From Streptomyces pseudovenezuelae (GTDB lineage Bacteria > Actinomycetota > Actinomycetes > Streptomycetales > Streptomycetaceae), in contig NZ_KQ948144.1 of the NCBI RefSeq assembly GCF_001513955.1, positions 921,178 through 985,177 of the forward strand: a DNA stretch of 64,000 nucleotides. Direction: 5' to 3'. The position numbers and the translations under genes are program-made. Under the pieces are notes generated by a model, which saw nothing but the letters and a program-made list of their open reading frames with translations, was not told the DNA's origin and did no database searches. Positions within the stretch are counted from its first letter, which is position 1, and each line of letters begins with the position of its first letter. Below are positions 17,683 to 28,039 of the stretch, piece after piece.

Positions 17683-18294
17683 TCAGCTCGCTTCTGCCGG
17701 GGACGGGCGGGGGCGCATCACGTAGGCCGCTGCCGCGCCCGCGCCGAACAGGGCCGCCACGGACACCGCCGTCGCCAGCCAGGTCGCCCCCAGCCAGTGC
17801 GCGCCGAAGTAGCCGAGGGCCACGCTGTAGGCCGCCCAGGAGAGACCCGCGAGGGCGGACCAGGGGAGGAAGTCACGGGCTCGGCGGTGGGCGGTGCCGG
17901 CCAGGAGGGAGACCACCGAGCGGCCGGCGGGGGCGAAGCGGGCGAGGACCACCAGGGCCCCGCCGCCCGCGGAGAGCGCCTCGCCGAGACGTTCCTGCGC
18001 GGTGGTGAGGCGACGCGAGCGGGCGATCGCGCGGTCGAGGCGTGCCCCGCCCCGGAAGGCGAGGCGGTAGGCCGCCAGGTCGCCCAGCACGGAGGCGGTC
18101 GTCGCGCAGAGGATCAGGGCCATCACGTCCGGGACCTGTCCGGTCGCCGCACTGCCCGCCGCCGCGGCCGTCGCGGCCGTGATGACCAGCACCCCGCTGG
18201 GCAGCAACGGCACGAACACGTCGAGGAGCACCGACAGCGCGACCATGGCGTAGATCCATGGACTGCCGGTCACCGACCCCAGACTCTCCAACAC
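17683..18294 (-). CDS. DedA family membrane protein
   Basis: The 203-residue protein starts at GTG and has about five hydrophobic segments. It shows the DedA/VTT-like FAPAGRSVVSLLAGTAHRRARDFLPWSALAGLSWA region, where F/G-R-x(n)-G-x(n)-M/R-F is conserved. DedA proteins recycle undecaprenyl phosphate or other lipid carriers and support envelope homeostasis. The Arg in FAPAGRS matches the key family Arg. Confidence 0.88.
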   Translation of the reverse strand: MLESLGSVTGSPWIYAMVALSVLLDVFVPLLPSGVLVITAATAAAAGSAATGQVPDVMALILCATTASVLGDLAAYRLAFRGGARLDRAIARSRRLTTAQERLGEALSAGGGALVVLARFAPAGRSVVSLLAGTAHRRARDFLPWSALAGLSWAAYSVALGYFGAHWLGATWLATAVSVAALFGAGAAAAYVMRPRPSPAEAS

Positions 18295-18409
18295 CGCGAC
18301 TCCCCGTGATTCCCCCGTAGACAGCCATACAGCGTACGCCTGAGCCGTGACAGGAGATTCACGGGGGGCTCATGAGATGCGCGCGGCATGTTCACCCGGC
18401 TGCCGCGCC

Positions 18410-18443
18410 GGTGCCCTCCCCCACGGACGCGGGGGAGGGCACC
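18410..18443 (-). terminator. Terminator hairpin after DoxX gene
   Basis: GGTGCCCTCCCCC (18410-18422) pairs perfectly with GGGGGAGGGCACC (18431-18443) around an 8-nt loop. It is 14 bp beyond the DoxX stop. Confidence 0.75.
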
Positions 18444-18456
18444 GTAGGCGATCGCC

Positions 18457-18903
18457 TCAGACGGCCACCGGCTCGGCCGCCGGCTTCCGTTCCTCCGTCG
18501 AGCGCTTCGCGAACAGCCGGTCCAGGCCGAACGCCCCGGACCCGGTGAAGACCAGCAGCAGGAAGGCCCAGCTGAACATCGCCGCGGCCTCGCCTCCGTT
18601 CTCCATGGGCCACAGGGCCGTCGGCTGGTGCACCTTGAAGTACGCGTACGCCATGGATCCCGCGGCGAGGAACGCGGCGCCGCGGGTGCCGAGGCCCAGC
18701 AGCACGAGGCTGCCGCAGACGAGCTGGATCACGGCCGCGTACCAGCCGGGCCAGCTGCCCGCCTCAAGGGTGCCGCCGGTGCCCGCGGCACCGCCGAGGA
18801 CACCGAAGAGCGAGGCGGCGCCGTGACAGAGGAAGAGCAGGCCGACGACGATGCGGTACAGGCCGAGGGCGTATGGCTGGGCGCTGTTCAGGCGTCCGGT
18901 CAT
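18457..18903 (-). CDS. DoxX family membrane protein
   Basis: A 148-residue protein with four hydrophobic segments. The first carries ALGLYRIVVGLLFLCHGAASLF, the typical DoxX start with R and HG. DoxX-family proteins are poorly understood; mycobacterial members join oxidoreductase complexes in thiol redox defence. A strong hairpin follows the stop. Confidence 0.88.
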   Translation of the reverse strand: MTGRLNSAQPYALGLYRIVVGLLFLCHGAASLFGVLGGAAGTGGTLEAGSWPGWYAAVIQLVCGSLVLLGLGTRGAAFLAAGSMAYAYFKVHQPTALWPMENGGEAAAMFSWAFLLLVFTGSGAFGLDRLFAKRSTEERKPAAEPVAV

Positions 18904-19134
18904 GTGGGGGACTCCTTCGGTCGGGTCGGTCCCACAGGGGGTCGCCCCAGGGGGATGGGACCGAGTCGGCCCTCCACGTTAGGGGCCCCTCTTTTATGCT
19001 TGCTAGTTCAACATTTGGCCATCGGTACGCCCCTCCTACCCCTTCCGTTGCACCCGCAGTCGCACGTGGAACCGCTCCCACGCTTCTCATCGGCGACCGA
19101 AAGTGTGTCCGAATCCAGCGGGGTTGACGGTGTA

Positions 19135-20814
19135 TCAGGTGTCGTGCCTGGCCAGCCGGGACGCCTCGCGTCCGCTTCCGCCGGTGAGTTCGGACTCCGA
19201 GATCGTCACCAGTTTGGCCCCGCCCTCGCCCGACTCCCGGGCGTGGTCCAGCCGCAGCCGCGCCGAACGCCCGCTCAGCGTCAGGGTCATGAGCTGGTTG
19301 CCGAACCAGGGGCCGCCGGTGTGCCGCCAGGAGACCGGCGGCCGCGCACAGCGTCCGTGCCGGGAGAGACCCCGCCCGAGCGCCCGCGCCGTCGCGCTCC
19401 AGCCGAAGCGGAAGCCGAACCGCATGTAGCCGGGAACGGAGTTGTGGACGGGGGAGCAGGTGAGCTGGAGGACGCGGGCGTCCGGTCCGCCGGTGCGCCA
19501 CTTCGGCTCGGCCACGTACGCGTGGTGCACGTCCCCGGACAGCACCAGCACCGTTGCCGGCGCCTCGGGACCCGAGCCCACCTCGGCGATCAGATCCGCC
19601 AGTTCCGTGAAGGAGTCGGGGAACGCCGCCCAGTGCTCCAGATCCGCCTTGCGCCGCAGGTTCTCCCCGAACCGGGCCCAGCGCGCCCCGCGCTCCCCCC
19701 TGCACAGCGCGGCGTCCCACGCCTCGGCGTCGTGCACCAGATGCGGCAGCAGCCAGGGCAGCGAGGTGCCGATCAGGAGGTGGTCGTAGGAGGAGCGGTC
19801 CGCGAGGGCCTGTTCGCGCAGCCACTCCGCCTCGCCGCGGTCCAGCATCGAGCGGTTCTGCTCGTCCAGGACGCGGGCCGCGCGGGAGTCCACCATGAGC
19901 AGCCGCACCCGGCCGAAGTCGCGCCGGTAACTCCAGCGCACCGAGGCCGCGTCGGCCTCGGCCCGGCAGGCGAAGGCGCGCAACTCGTCGGTGCCGTCGG
20001 GGGACCGCCGTACGGCGGCGTAGAGCGGGTCGGCGGCGAGCTCGGCCGGGGCGAGGTTGCCGAGGTGCTGGTAGACCCAGTACGACATCAGCCCGCTCAG
20101 CAGCCGCTCCCGCCACCAGGCGAGGGCGCGCATGTCCTCGACCCAGGCGGCGGAGGTGTTCCAGTCGTCGATGACGTCGTGGTCGTCGAAGATCATGCAA
20201 CTGGGCACGGTGGACAGCAGCCAGCGCACCTCGGGGTCGAGCCAGGACTCGTAGTAGAGGTGGGTGTACTCCTCGTAGTCCGCCACCTGGTCGCCCGGCG
20301 GGTCGCTCAGGTCGCGGCGGGCGGCCAGCCAGCTCTGCGTGGCCGGGGAGGTCTCGTCGGCGTAGACCTGGTCGCCCAGGAGGACCAGGACGTCCGGCCG
20401 CTCGCCCTCCGGGTCGGCGGCGATGCGGGACGCGAGGGTGTCCAGCGCGTCGGGGCCGACGGGGTCCTTCTCGCCCTCCGGGGGAGCGGCCCAGCGGCAG
20501 GAGCCGAACGCGACGCGGACGGACGCCTCCTCGGTGGGCGTGTGGATCACCGAGGGCGGGAACGGCGAGTCCGGCGGCGGCCACACGGGTGTGCCGTCCA
20601 GGAGCACCTCGTACGACCGCTCCGTGCCCGGGGTGAGGCCGTCGACCGGGACCAGGGCGTAGTAGTGGCCCGCGATCTGGAAGGTGGGGCTCTCACCACC
20701 GGTGCCGTCCGAGCAGCGCACCTCGGCGGTGCACGGGCGGCTCGTCTCGACCCACACGGTCGCGGACGAGCCGTCGACGTACCTGAGCAGTGGTCCGACC
20801 CGCAGATCCGTCAC
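19135..20814 (-). CDS. PhoD-like metallophosphatase
   Basis: This 559-residue protein has an N-terminal fibronectin-like PhoD domain, followed by metallophosphatase motifs: FGSCRW, LLGDQVYADE, DDHDVIDDW (around 215) and LSGDVHHAYVAE (around 420). These supply the metal-binding Asp, Asn/Asp and His residues. No signal peptide is evident, so it belongs to the cytoplasmic PhoD-like group rather than the secreted PhoD. The GTG start sits 13 bp from TCC-rich complement AGGAGG. Confidence 0.88.
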   Translation of the reverse strand: MTDLRVGPLLRYVDGSSATVWVETSRPCTAEVRCSDGTGGESPTFQIAGHYYALVPVDGLTPGTERSYEVLLDGTPVWPPPDSPFPPSVIHTPTEEASVRVAFGSCRWAAPPEGEKDPVGPDALDTLASRIAADPEGERPDVLVLLGDQVYADETSPATQSWLAARRDLSDPPGDQVADYEEYTHLYYESWLDPEVRWLLSTVPSCMIFDDHDVIDDWNTSAAWVEDMRALAWWRERLLSGLMSYWVYQHLGNLAPAELAADPLYAAVRRSPDGTDELRAFACRAEADAASVRWSYRRDFGRVRLLMVDSRAARVLDEQNRSMLDRGEAEWLREQALADRSSYDHLLIGTSLPWLLPHLVHDAEAWDAALCRGERGARWARFGENLRRKADLEHWAAFPDSFTELADLIAEVGSGPEAPATVLVLSGDVHHAYVAEPKWRTGGPDARVLQLTCSPVHNSVPGYMRFGFRFGWSATARALGRGLSRHGRCARPPVSWRHTGGPWFGNQLMTLTLSGRSARLRLDHARESGEGGAKLVTISESELTGGSGREASRLARHDT

Positions 20815-20885
20815 GTGATCCTCCTCCGTCGCCCCGTACGGTACGGAACGACGGAGGTCCGCGGGGAGGTTCCGTTACGGAATCG

Positions 20886-21530
20886 TCAGCAGTTGGCGAG
20901 GTAGCCCGTGAGCGCGCTCTTCTCCGCGGAGTCGACGGAGAGGCCGTAGTAGTACTTCACCTGGACCCAGGCGCGGACGTAGGTGCAGCGGTACGAGGTG
21001 AGCGACGGCATCCAGGTGGCCGGGTCCTGGTCGCCCTTGGACTGGTTCACGTTGTCGGTGACCGCGAGGAGCTGCGGGCGGGTGACGTCGTTGGCGAAGG
21101 ACTGGCGCCGGGCCGTGGTCCAGGCGCTCGCGCCGGAGTCCCAGGCCTCGGCGAGCGGGACCAGGTGGTCGATGTCCAGGTCGGAGGCGGCGGTCCAGGT
21201 GGCGCCGTCGTAGGGGGAGTACCAGCTGCCGCTGGTGGAGGCGCAGGCGGAGTCGGTGACGACGTTCGTGCCGTCCCGCTTGAGGATGTACTCACGGGTG
21301 TTGCAGGTGCCGCTGATGGTGATCCACGTCGGGAACAGGTCCCGGTCGTAGCCGGTGCGGTTCTCGGTCGCCACGGTGAGCGAGGCGAGGTAGGTGCGGG
21401 CGGTGGCCGCGCTGACCGGGGTGGGGAGGGCGGCGGAGGCGGTCGGGCCGTTGAGGACCGCGACGGAGGCTATGAGCGCGGTGAGCGCGCCGAGTATGCT
21501 GAGCCGTCGACGCGCGTAGAACTTCGGCAT
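20886..21530 (-). CDS. Secreted HNH endonuclease
   Basis: The 214-residue protein has a basic N-terminus and Sec signal ending near TASA (about residue 33). The nuclease core reads DLDIDHLVPLAEAWDSGAS with a downstream Asn region (LLAVTDNVNQSKGDQDPATW), an HNH/DUF1524-like active site. Pairs of Cys (CNTRE, SACAST, YRCTY, LANC) suggest disulphides, as expected outside the cell. It probably degrades extracellular DNA for nutrient use. ATG 21530 with GGGAG upstream was chosen over the longer frame from 21638. Confidence 0.88.
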   Translation of the reverse strand: MPKFYARRRLSILGALTALIASVAVLNGPTASAALPTPVSAATARTYLASLTVATENRTGYDRDLFPTWITISGTCNTREYILKRDGTNVVTDSACASTSGSWYSPYDGATWTAASDLDIDHLVPLAEAWDSGASAWTTARRQSFANDVTRPQLLAVTDNVNQSKGDQDPATWMPSLTSYRCTYVRAWVQVKYYYGLSVDSAEKSALTGYLANC

Positions 21531-21670
21531 GCGAACTCCCTTGGGGGGGCGGGGGCGTTGGAGCGCGAGCGTTCGAATGCTCGCGGCTCCGTGTTGCGGG
21601 GAGATGTGCGTACGGTGAGAAGTTAGTGACGTGTACATGACACGACAAGGTTTACGGCGAAACGATCACG

Positions 21671-21676
21671 TACGAT
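21671..21676 (+). promoter_or_regulatory. Possible -10 box of GDT1 transcript
   Basis: TACGAT lies about 15 bp before the riboswitch start, the distance expected of a -10 element. No clear -35 was found at 16-18 bp. Confidence 0.3.
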
Positions 21677-21687
21677 GGACGGTGTTG

Positions 21688-21792
21688 AAGGGGAGTAGCT
21701 CTTCGCCGGACCGTCGACATACTGCTCAGCTCGTCTGAGCCGGCGCCCGGAGGCAGGTCTTCAGGGATCGGCCAGCGAGACCTTCGGCCAGT
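21688..21792 (+). promoter_or_regulatory. yybP-ykoY manganese riboswitch
   Basis: The leader shows the conserved family elements in order: AAGGGGAGTAGC at 21688-21699, CGTCGACATACTGCTC at about 21712-21727, and GCCAGCGAGACCTTCGGCC at 21771-21789. Stem GCTCAG/CTGAGC lies between the second and third elements. These form the Mn2+-sensing two-leg aptamer. It precedes a GDT1-family exporter, one of the classic genes of this riboswitch. Mn2+ binding should switch expression on. Boundaries are approximate. Confidence 0.85.
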
Positions 21793-21876
21793 AGTGCACT
21801 GACTGTGTGCTGCCGTGCCGAGGCGTCGTTTCGCAGGAACACTCTCGGTGGGGCGGCCCCGACCGATTGAGGACCC

Positions 21877-22458
21877 TTGATCAGCTTCACCGTGACGGCC
21901 GTCGTCTTCGGCGTCGTCTTCCTCGCCGAACTCCCCGACAAGACCGCGCTCGCCGGCCTCGTCCTCGGCACCCGCTACCGCGCCTCCTATGTGTTCGCCG
22001 GCGTCGCCGCCGCGTTCGCGCTGCATGTCGCGCTCGCCGTCGCGGCCGGCAGTGTGCTGACCCTGCTGCCGCAGCAGATCGTGCAGGCGGTGACGGGCGT
22101 GCTCTTCCTCGGCGGCGCGGCCGTGCTGCTGCTGAAGAAGGACGACGGCGACGAGGAGATCCGCAACCCGCAGGACCAGTCCTTCTGGAAAGTCGCCGGG
22201 GCCGGGTTCATGCTCATCCTGGTCGCCGAGTTCGGGGACCTGACCCAGATCATGACGGCGAACCTGGCGGCCCGGTACGACGACCCGCTGTCCGTCGGTC
22301 TCGGCGCGGTGCTCGCGCTGTGGGCGGTGGCCGGTCTCGGCATCGTCGGCGGAAAGGCCCTGATGAAGCGGGTCCCGCTGAAGCTCATCACCAAGATCGC
22401 GGCGCTGCTGATGCTCGGACTCGGGCTGTGGAGCCTGTGGGAGGCCGTGGCCGGCTGA
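21877..22458 (+). CDS. TMEM165/GDT1 (UPF0016) family manganese exporter
   Basis: A 193-residue protein with six hydrophobic segments in two homologous halves. Each half carries the UPF0016 signature: AELPDKTALAG near residue 18 and AEFGDLTQIMT near residue 121, i.e. E-x-G/P-D-K/L-T. The acidic residues form the cation site. Bacterial members (such as MneA) export Mn2+. The TTG start follows GAGGAC by 3 nt. The upstream yybP-ykoY aptamer supports the function. Confidence 0.9.
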   Translation: MISFTVTAVVFGVVFLAELPDKTALAGLVLGTRYRASYVFAGVAAAFALHVALAVAAGSVLTLLPQQIVQAVTGVLFLGGAAVLLLKKDDGDEEIRNPQDQSFWKVAGAGFMLILVAEFGDLTQIMTANLAARYDDPLSVGLGAVLALWAVAGLGIVGGKALMKRVPLKLITKIAALLMLGLGLWSLWEAVAG

Positions 22459-22650
22459 GCTGAACGGCGGGTGAACTGTTCCGGGCGGTCTCCTGGGGGT
22501 GGTGGCGGGAACCGGCCCGATTTTGTACCGTGGAGAAACAAAGTGGCCTCCGCTCGTTTTCCCTGACCGGCGGGCGGGGCCGCCTTGTCCCTCCGGGGGG
22601 TGCGGGGGAGACACCTCCGCAGCCCCGCGTCCCACGTCCTGGAGCTGCCG

Positions 22651-23319
22651 ATGCCGGCCACCGCCGCCCCCACCGTGCTCACCGCCCGTGCCCTCCTGCT
22701 CGACATGGACGGCACCCTCGTCAACTCCGACGCCGTCGTGGAGCGCATCTGGCGCCGCTGGGCCGAACACCACGGGCTGGACGGCGACGAGGTCATGAAG
22801 GTCGTCCACGGCCGCCAGGGGCACGCGTCGATGGCGGTCCTGCTGCCCGGCCGACCCATGGAACAGAACCTCGCGGACAACGCGCGCATGCTCGCGGAGG
22901 AGACCGCGGACATGGACGGGGTGGTGGCGATACCGGGGGCCCAGGAGTTCCTGGCCTCCCTGCGGGGCCTGCCGCACGCACTGGTGACCTCGGCCGACGT
23001 GCCGCTGTCCACGGCCCGGATGGCGGCCGCGGGGCTGGAACTGCCCGACGTCCGCGTCACCGCGGAGTCGGTCGGCGCCAGCAAGCCGGACCCCGAGGGG
23101 TTCCTCAAGGGGGCGGCGGAACTGGGAGTGGCGCCGGTGGAGTGCGTGGTCTTCGAGGATTCCGGGGCGGGGATCGCGGCCGGGAAGGCGGCGGGGATGC
23201 GTGTGGTGGGGGTCGGCCCGAGGGCCGGTCTGCACGGCCCGGACGTGGTGGTGCCGGACCTGACGCGGGTGCGGGTGGAAGCACGGACCGACGGCACGCT
23301 CCGGCTCCACGTGGGCTGA
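22651..23319 (+). CDS. HAD family phosphatase (sugar-phosphatase-like)
   Basis: This 222-residue protein has motif I DMDGTLVNSD (nucleophile Asp near 20), motif II TSAD, motif III SKPDPEGF and motif IV VFEDSGAGIAAG, as in beta-phosphoglucomutase/GPP-type sugar phosphatases. The ATG is preceded by GGAG at 22641-22644; an earlier in-frame start would add 22 unmatched residues. The last ~195 bp are duplicated immediately downstream. Confidence 0.9.
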   Translation: MPATAAPTVLTARALLLDMDGTLVNSDAVVERIWRRWAEHHGLDGDEVMKVVHGRQGHASMAVLLPGRPMEQNLADNARMLAEETADMDGVVAIPGAQEFLASLRGLPHALVTSADVPLSTARMAAAGLELPDVRVTAESVGASKPDPEGFLKGAAELGVAPVECVVFEDSGAGIAAGKAAGMRVVGVGPRAGLHGPDVVVPDLTRVRVEARTDGTLRLHVG

Positions 23320-23330
23320 GAGCCTTCAGG
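23125..23330 (+). repeat. Tandem duplication, copy A (3' end of HAD gene)
   Basis: This 206-bp stretch of the HAD gene's 3' end plus 11 bp beyond is repeated at 23353-23558. Only one base differs in my comparison (GTGCGTGG against GTGTGTGG). The copies are 22 bp apart. Confidence 0.93.
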
Positions 23331-23337
23331 GCGGGCG

Positions 23338-23547
23338 TTGCGTCACCGCGGAGGAGTGGCGCCGGTGGAGTGTGTGGTCTTCGAGGATTCCGGGGCGGGG
23401 ATCGCGGCCGGGAAGGCGGCGGGGATGCGTGTGGTGGGGGTCGGCCCGAGGGCCGGTCTGCACGGCCCGGACGTGGTGGTGCCGGACCTGACGCGGGTGC
23501 GGGTGGAAGCACGGACCGACGGCACGCTCCGGCTCCACGTGGGCTGA
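23338..23547 (+). pseudogene. HAD phosphatase C-terminal fragment from tandem duplication
   Basis: A 69-residue frame holding only the last third of the HAD phosphatase: motif IV VFEDSGAGIAAG through the final LRLHVG. It lacks the nucleophile and motifs II-III, so it cannot be an enzyme. It lies in duplication copy B (23353-23558), which is 99% identical to 23125-23330. It is recent by the lack of divergence. Confidence 0.88.
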
Positions 23548-23588
23548 GAGCCTTCAGGGGCGGGCGCGTCCGCGCTCGCCCGCTCGTC

Positions 23589-24533
23589 TTACGGCTGCCT
23601 GGTCTCCGACTCCAGCCGCTCGCGGGTGACCAGGTCGTACACCCCGTGCTCCGCCACCTGGATCCCCCGCTGCCACTGATACGTGGCGACGGCGTCCTCG
23701 ACGCCCTCGTTGTAGTGGCCGGCCGCCTTGCGCGTGTACAGCCCGACCTGGGTGAGCCGCAGTTCGAGCTCGACCACCTCCGCCCCCTCGGACCCCCGGC
23801 GCAGCACCGGCGGGGTCCCCTCACGCGCCGCGTCGGACCCGGCCGCCGGATTCGTCGCGGCGGACGCCGTCGGGGTCACCGAGGGCTCGGCCGACCGGGA
23901 CGGGCTGGGGGAGGCGCTGGACGCCGACGGGGACGGGGAGAGCGACGGGCTCGCGCTCGCCGAGGCGGACGGCGGCGCGGAGGACGGCCGTAAGGACGCC
24001 GTGGCCGTGGACGGGGGTGCCGACGCGGCGGTCGTCGTCGCGTCCGGTACCGCCGGCCGTACGTCCTGCGGTGCCGCCTCGTCCCGCGACGGCGGCTCGT
24101 ACGCGAACAGCCCACTGGCGAGGCCGGCCGCGGCGACCACGGCCACCACCGCCCCGGCGGAGGCGAGCAGCACGGTACGGCGCCGGGTGCGGCGCGGGTG
24201 CCCGTCCGCGGTCGAGCCGTGTGCGGGGGAGTCCCGCTCCGCCTCGAACAGGCTCAGATCGGTGGGGCTCGGGGTGGCCGGCGGCGGTGCCGGTACGCGC
24301 AGCGGCATCGTGGCGTCCGGCGCGGGCACCCTCGGCACCGGTGCCGTCTCGTCGTCCAGCTCCACGTACGGCCGTATGCGCAGCGGATCGAAATCCTCCG
24401 CCGCGGCCGCCTCCGCCGTGCGCGCGTCCCGCAGCGCGTCCGACGCGCGCCGGGTGCACCCGCAGGACGGGGTGTTGTCCGCCCCCCTCGGCGCCCCGCA
24501 CTCCGGGCACAGATGACCGTTCGGCTCCGCCAT
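23589..24533 (-). CDS. Membrane-anchored peptidoglycan-binding protein
   Basis: This 314-residue protein has an N-terminal zinc-ribbon-like CPECG...CGC (residues 9-29). A cytoplasmic stretch leads to one membrane segment at about 130-150 (TVLLASAGAVVAVVAAAGLA). A long Ser/Pro/Ala-rich extracellular linker and a C-terminal peptidoglycan-binding domain (RRGSEGAEVVELELRLTQVG...) follow. The layout suggests a link between cytoplasm and wall. ATG 24533 with GGAGGG upstream fits the ribbon start. Confidence 0.88.
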   Translation of the reverse strand: MAEPNGHLCPECGAPRGADNTPSCGCTRRASDALRDARTAEAAAAEDFDPLRIRPYVELDDETAPVPRVPAPDATMPLRVPAPPPATPSPTDLSLFEAERDSPAHGSTADGHPRRTRRRTVLLASAGAVVAVVAAAGLASGLFAYEPPSRDEAAPQDVRPAVPDATTTAASAPPSTATASLRPSSAPPSASASASPSLSPSPSASSASPSPSRSAEPSVTPTASAATNPAAGSDAAREGTPPVLRRGSEGAEVVELELRLTQVGLYTRKAAGHYNEGVEDAVATYQWQRGIQVAEHGVYDLVTRERLESETRQP

Positions 24534-24672
24534 GTGTTCGTCCCTCCCCTCACAAACTCCAGAGATTATGCAGAACCCCTCCACAGCCGACTTTCGGAAG
24601 CCCCCGGAATATCGGCTTCCAATGGGACTCGACAGGCCGTAAGCGGACAGACCGACCACGATGTAGGGGTAA

Positions 24673-26739
<2,067 letters not shown>

Positions 26740-26782
26740 CGGGTGCGTCCGGGGGTGCCGGTGTGGTTGCCGGGCGGGTTCG

Positions 26783-27271
26783 CTACAGCGTCTTGCCCAG
26801 GGTGTGGTCCGCGTAGATGTCGTCGCTGTACGGCTCGATCTCCTCGTAGCCGAGCCTCGCGTACAGGGTCAGGGCCTCGGTCAGGTCCTTGCGGGTCTCC
26901 AGGATCACGCGGGTGGCACCCAGGGTCCTGGCCGCGGACTCCGCCGCCTCGACCAGGCGAGCCGCGCCGCCCTTGCCGCGCATGTCCCGGTGCAGATAGA
27001 CCCTGGTGAGCTCGGCGCTCCCGTCGGGACGCAGCCGTAGGCCCGCGGTACCGGCCGGCTGCCCCTCATATCTGGCCACGAGCAACAGGCCTGTCGGAGG
27101 CGTCAGTTCGCCGCCCGTGTGCCTCGCCACCTCCCGCTCCAGCTCCGCCGGGTCCGTCCTGCGGTTCTCGTGGAGGAGGTAGTAGCGGTCGCTGACCTCG
27201 GTGTAATAGGCGCGCCAGAGGGCCGCGGCCGTCGGGGTGCCGGGATGTTCCGGAGTGATGGTCCAGGTCAT
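26783..27271 (-). CDS. GNAT family N-acetyltransferase
   Basis: This 162-residue protein has motif A as VYLHRDMRGKGGAARLVEAAE at about 92-112, the Q/RxxGxG/A acetyl-CoA loop, then ILETRKDLTEALTLYARLGYEEIEPY as motif B. It resembles small-molecule or amino-acid acetyltransferases. The substrate is unknown. Confidence 0.9.
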   Translation of the reverse strand: MTWTITPEHPGTPTAAALWRAYYTEVSDRYYLLHENRRTDPAELEREVARHTGGELTPPTGLLLVARYEGQPAGTAGLRLRPDGSAELTRVYLHRDMRGKGGAARLVEAAESAARTLGATRVILETRKDLTEALTLYARLGYEEIEPYSDDIYADHTLGKTL

Positions 27272-27338
27272 GGCCTGATTGTCGCGTACACATATACGGA
27301 GACGGTTTGAACAAAACGTTCAGGGCAACCCGGCAGAC

Positions 27339-28034
27339 ATGTCAACAGGCCTGATCATCGCTCTGATCGTGATCGTGGCGGCCGTCCTCGTCGTGGCGGC
27401 CGTCCTGACCCTGCGTGGCCGGGGCTCGCAGCACGGCCGGGGCCTGAAGCGACGCTTCGGGCCCGAATACGACCGGGCCGTGGCCCGGCACGACGGGGAC
27501 GAGAAGGCCGCCGAGCGCGAACTCGCCGAACGCGTGGAGCGGCATGGATCGCTGCGCCAGCAGCCACTCGAACCGGCGGAGCGTCAGCGGTACGAGGACC
27601 GCTGGACGGCCGCCCAGGAACGCTTCGTCGACTCCCCCCGGGAGGCCGTCGTCGAGGCGGACCGGCTGCTCGCCGAGCTCGCCAAGGCCCGGGGCTTCCC
27701 GGACGGCGGGCAGTACGAGGAGCAGTTCAACGCGCTGTCCGTGCACCACGCGGACCACGTGCACGGCTACCGGCGGGTGCACGCGGTGGCCGGTGCCCGC
27801 ACGAACGCCCGGCAGGACGGCGACGGCCGGACGGACACGGAGGACTTGCGCTCCGCCATGGTCGAGGCACGGGCCCTCTTCGAGGACCTCGTCGGCCCGT
27901 CGCGGAGCCGTGAGGAGTCCCGTACACCCACCGGCGAGTCCCACGTGCGCGCCGGTCAGCCCCGCGACGGTCGCGAAGACAGCCGGGGACATCTGCCGTG
28001 GGCATTCAACAGGCGTCACGCGAAGGGGAGTTGA
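27339..28034 (+). CDS. Single-pass membrane protein, secreted-helical domain
   Basis: A 231-residue protein starting MSTGLIIALIVIVAAVLVVAAVL, one N-terminal membrane anchor. A charged helical domain follows, including RRFGPEYDRAVARHDGDEKAAERELAERVERH and EEQFNALSVHHADHVHGYR. The HHADHVHGYR part is typical of a conserved Streptomyces membrane protein. It is transcribed with the next gene, which carries a related VDEPRSAVEEADHVLEEV segment. The function is unknown. Confidence 0.82.
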   Translation: MSTGLIIALIVIVAAVLVVAAVLTLRGRGSQHGRGLKRRFGPEYDRAVARHDGDEKAAERELAERVERHGSLRQQPLEPAERQRYEDRWTAAQERFVDSPREAVVEADRLLAELAKARGFPDGGQYEEQFNALSVHHADHVHGYRRVHAVAGARTNARQDGDGRTDTEDLRSAMVEARALFEDLVGPSRSREESRTPTGESHVRAGQPRDGREDSRGHLPWAFNRRHAKGS

Positions 28035-28039
28035 GCGAC

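Noticed and set aside
16947..18008. Long plus-strand frame of 353 residues across the repeat block into the DedA gene
   Set aside because: Its translation is Arg/Gly/Cys-rich and repeats with the DNA; the second half is antisense to the DedA gene. No start site or family similarity.
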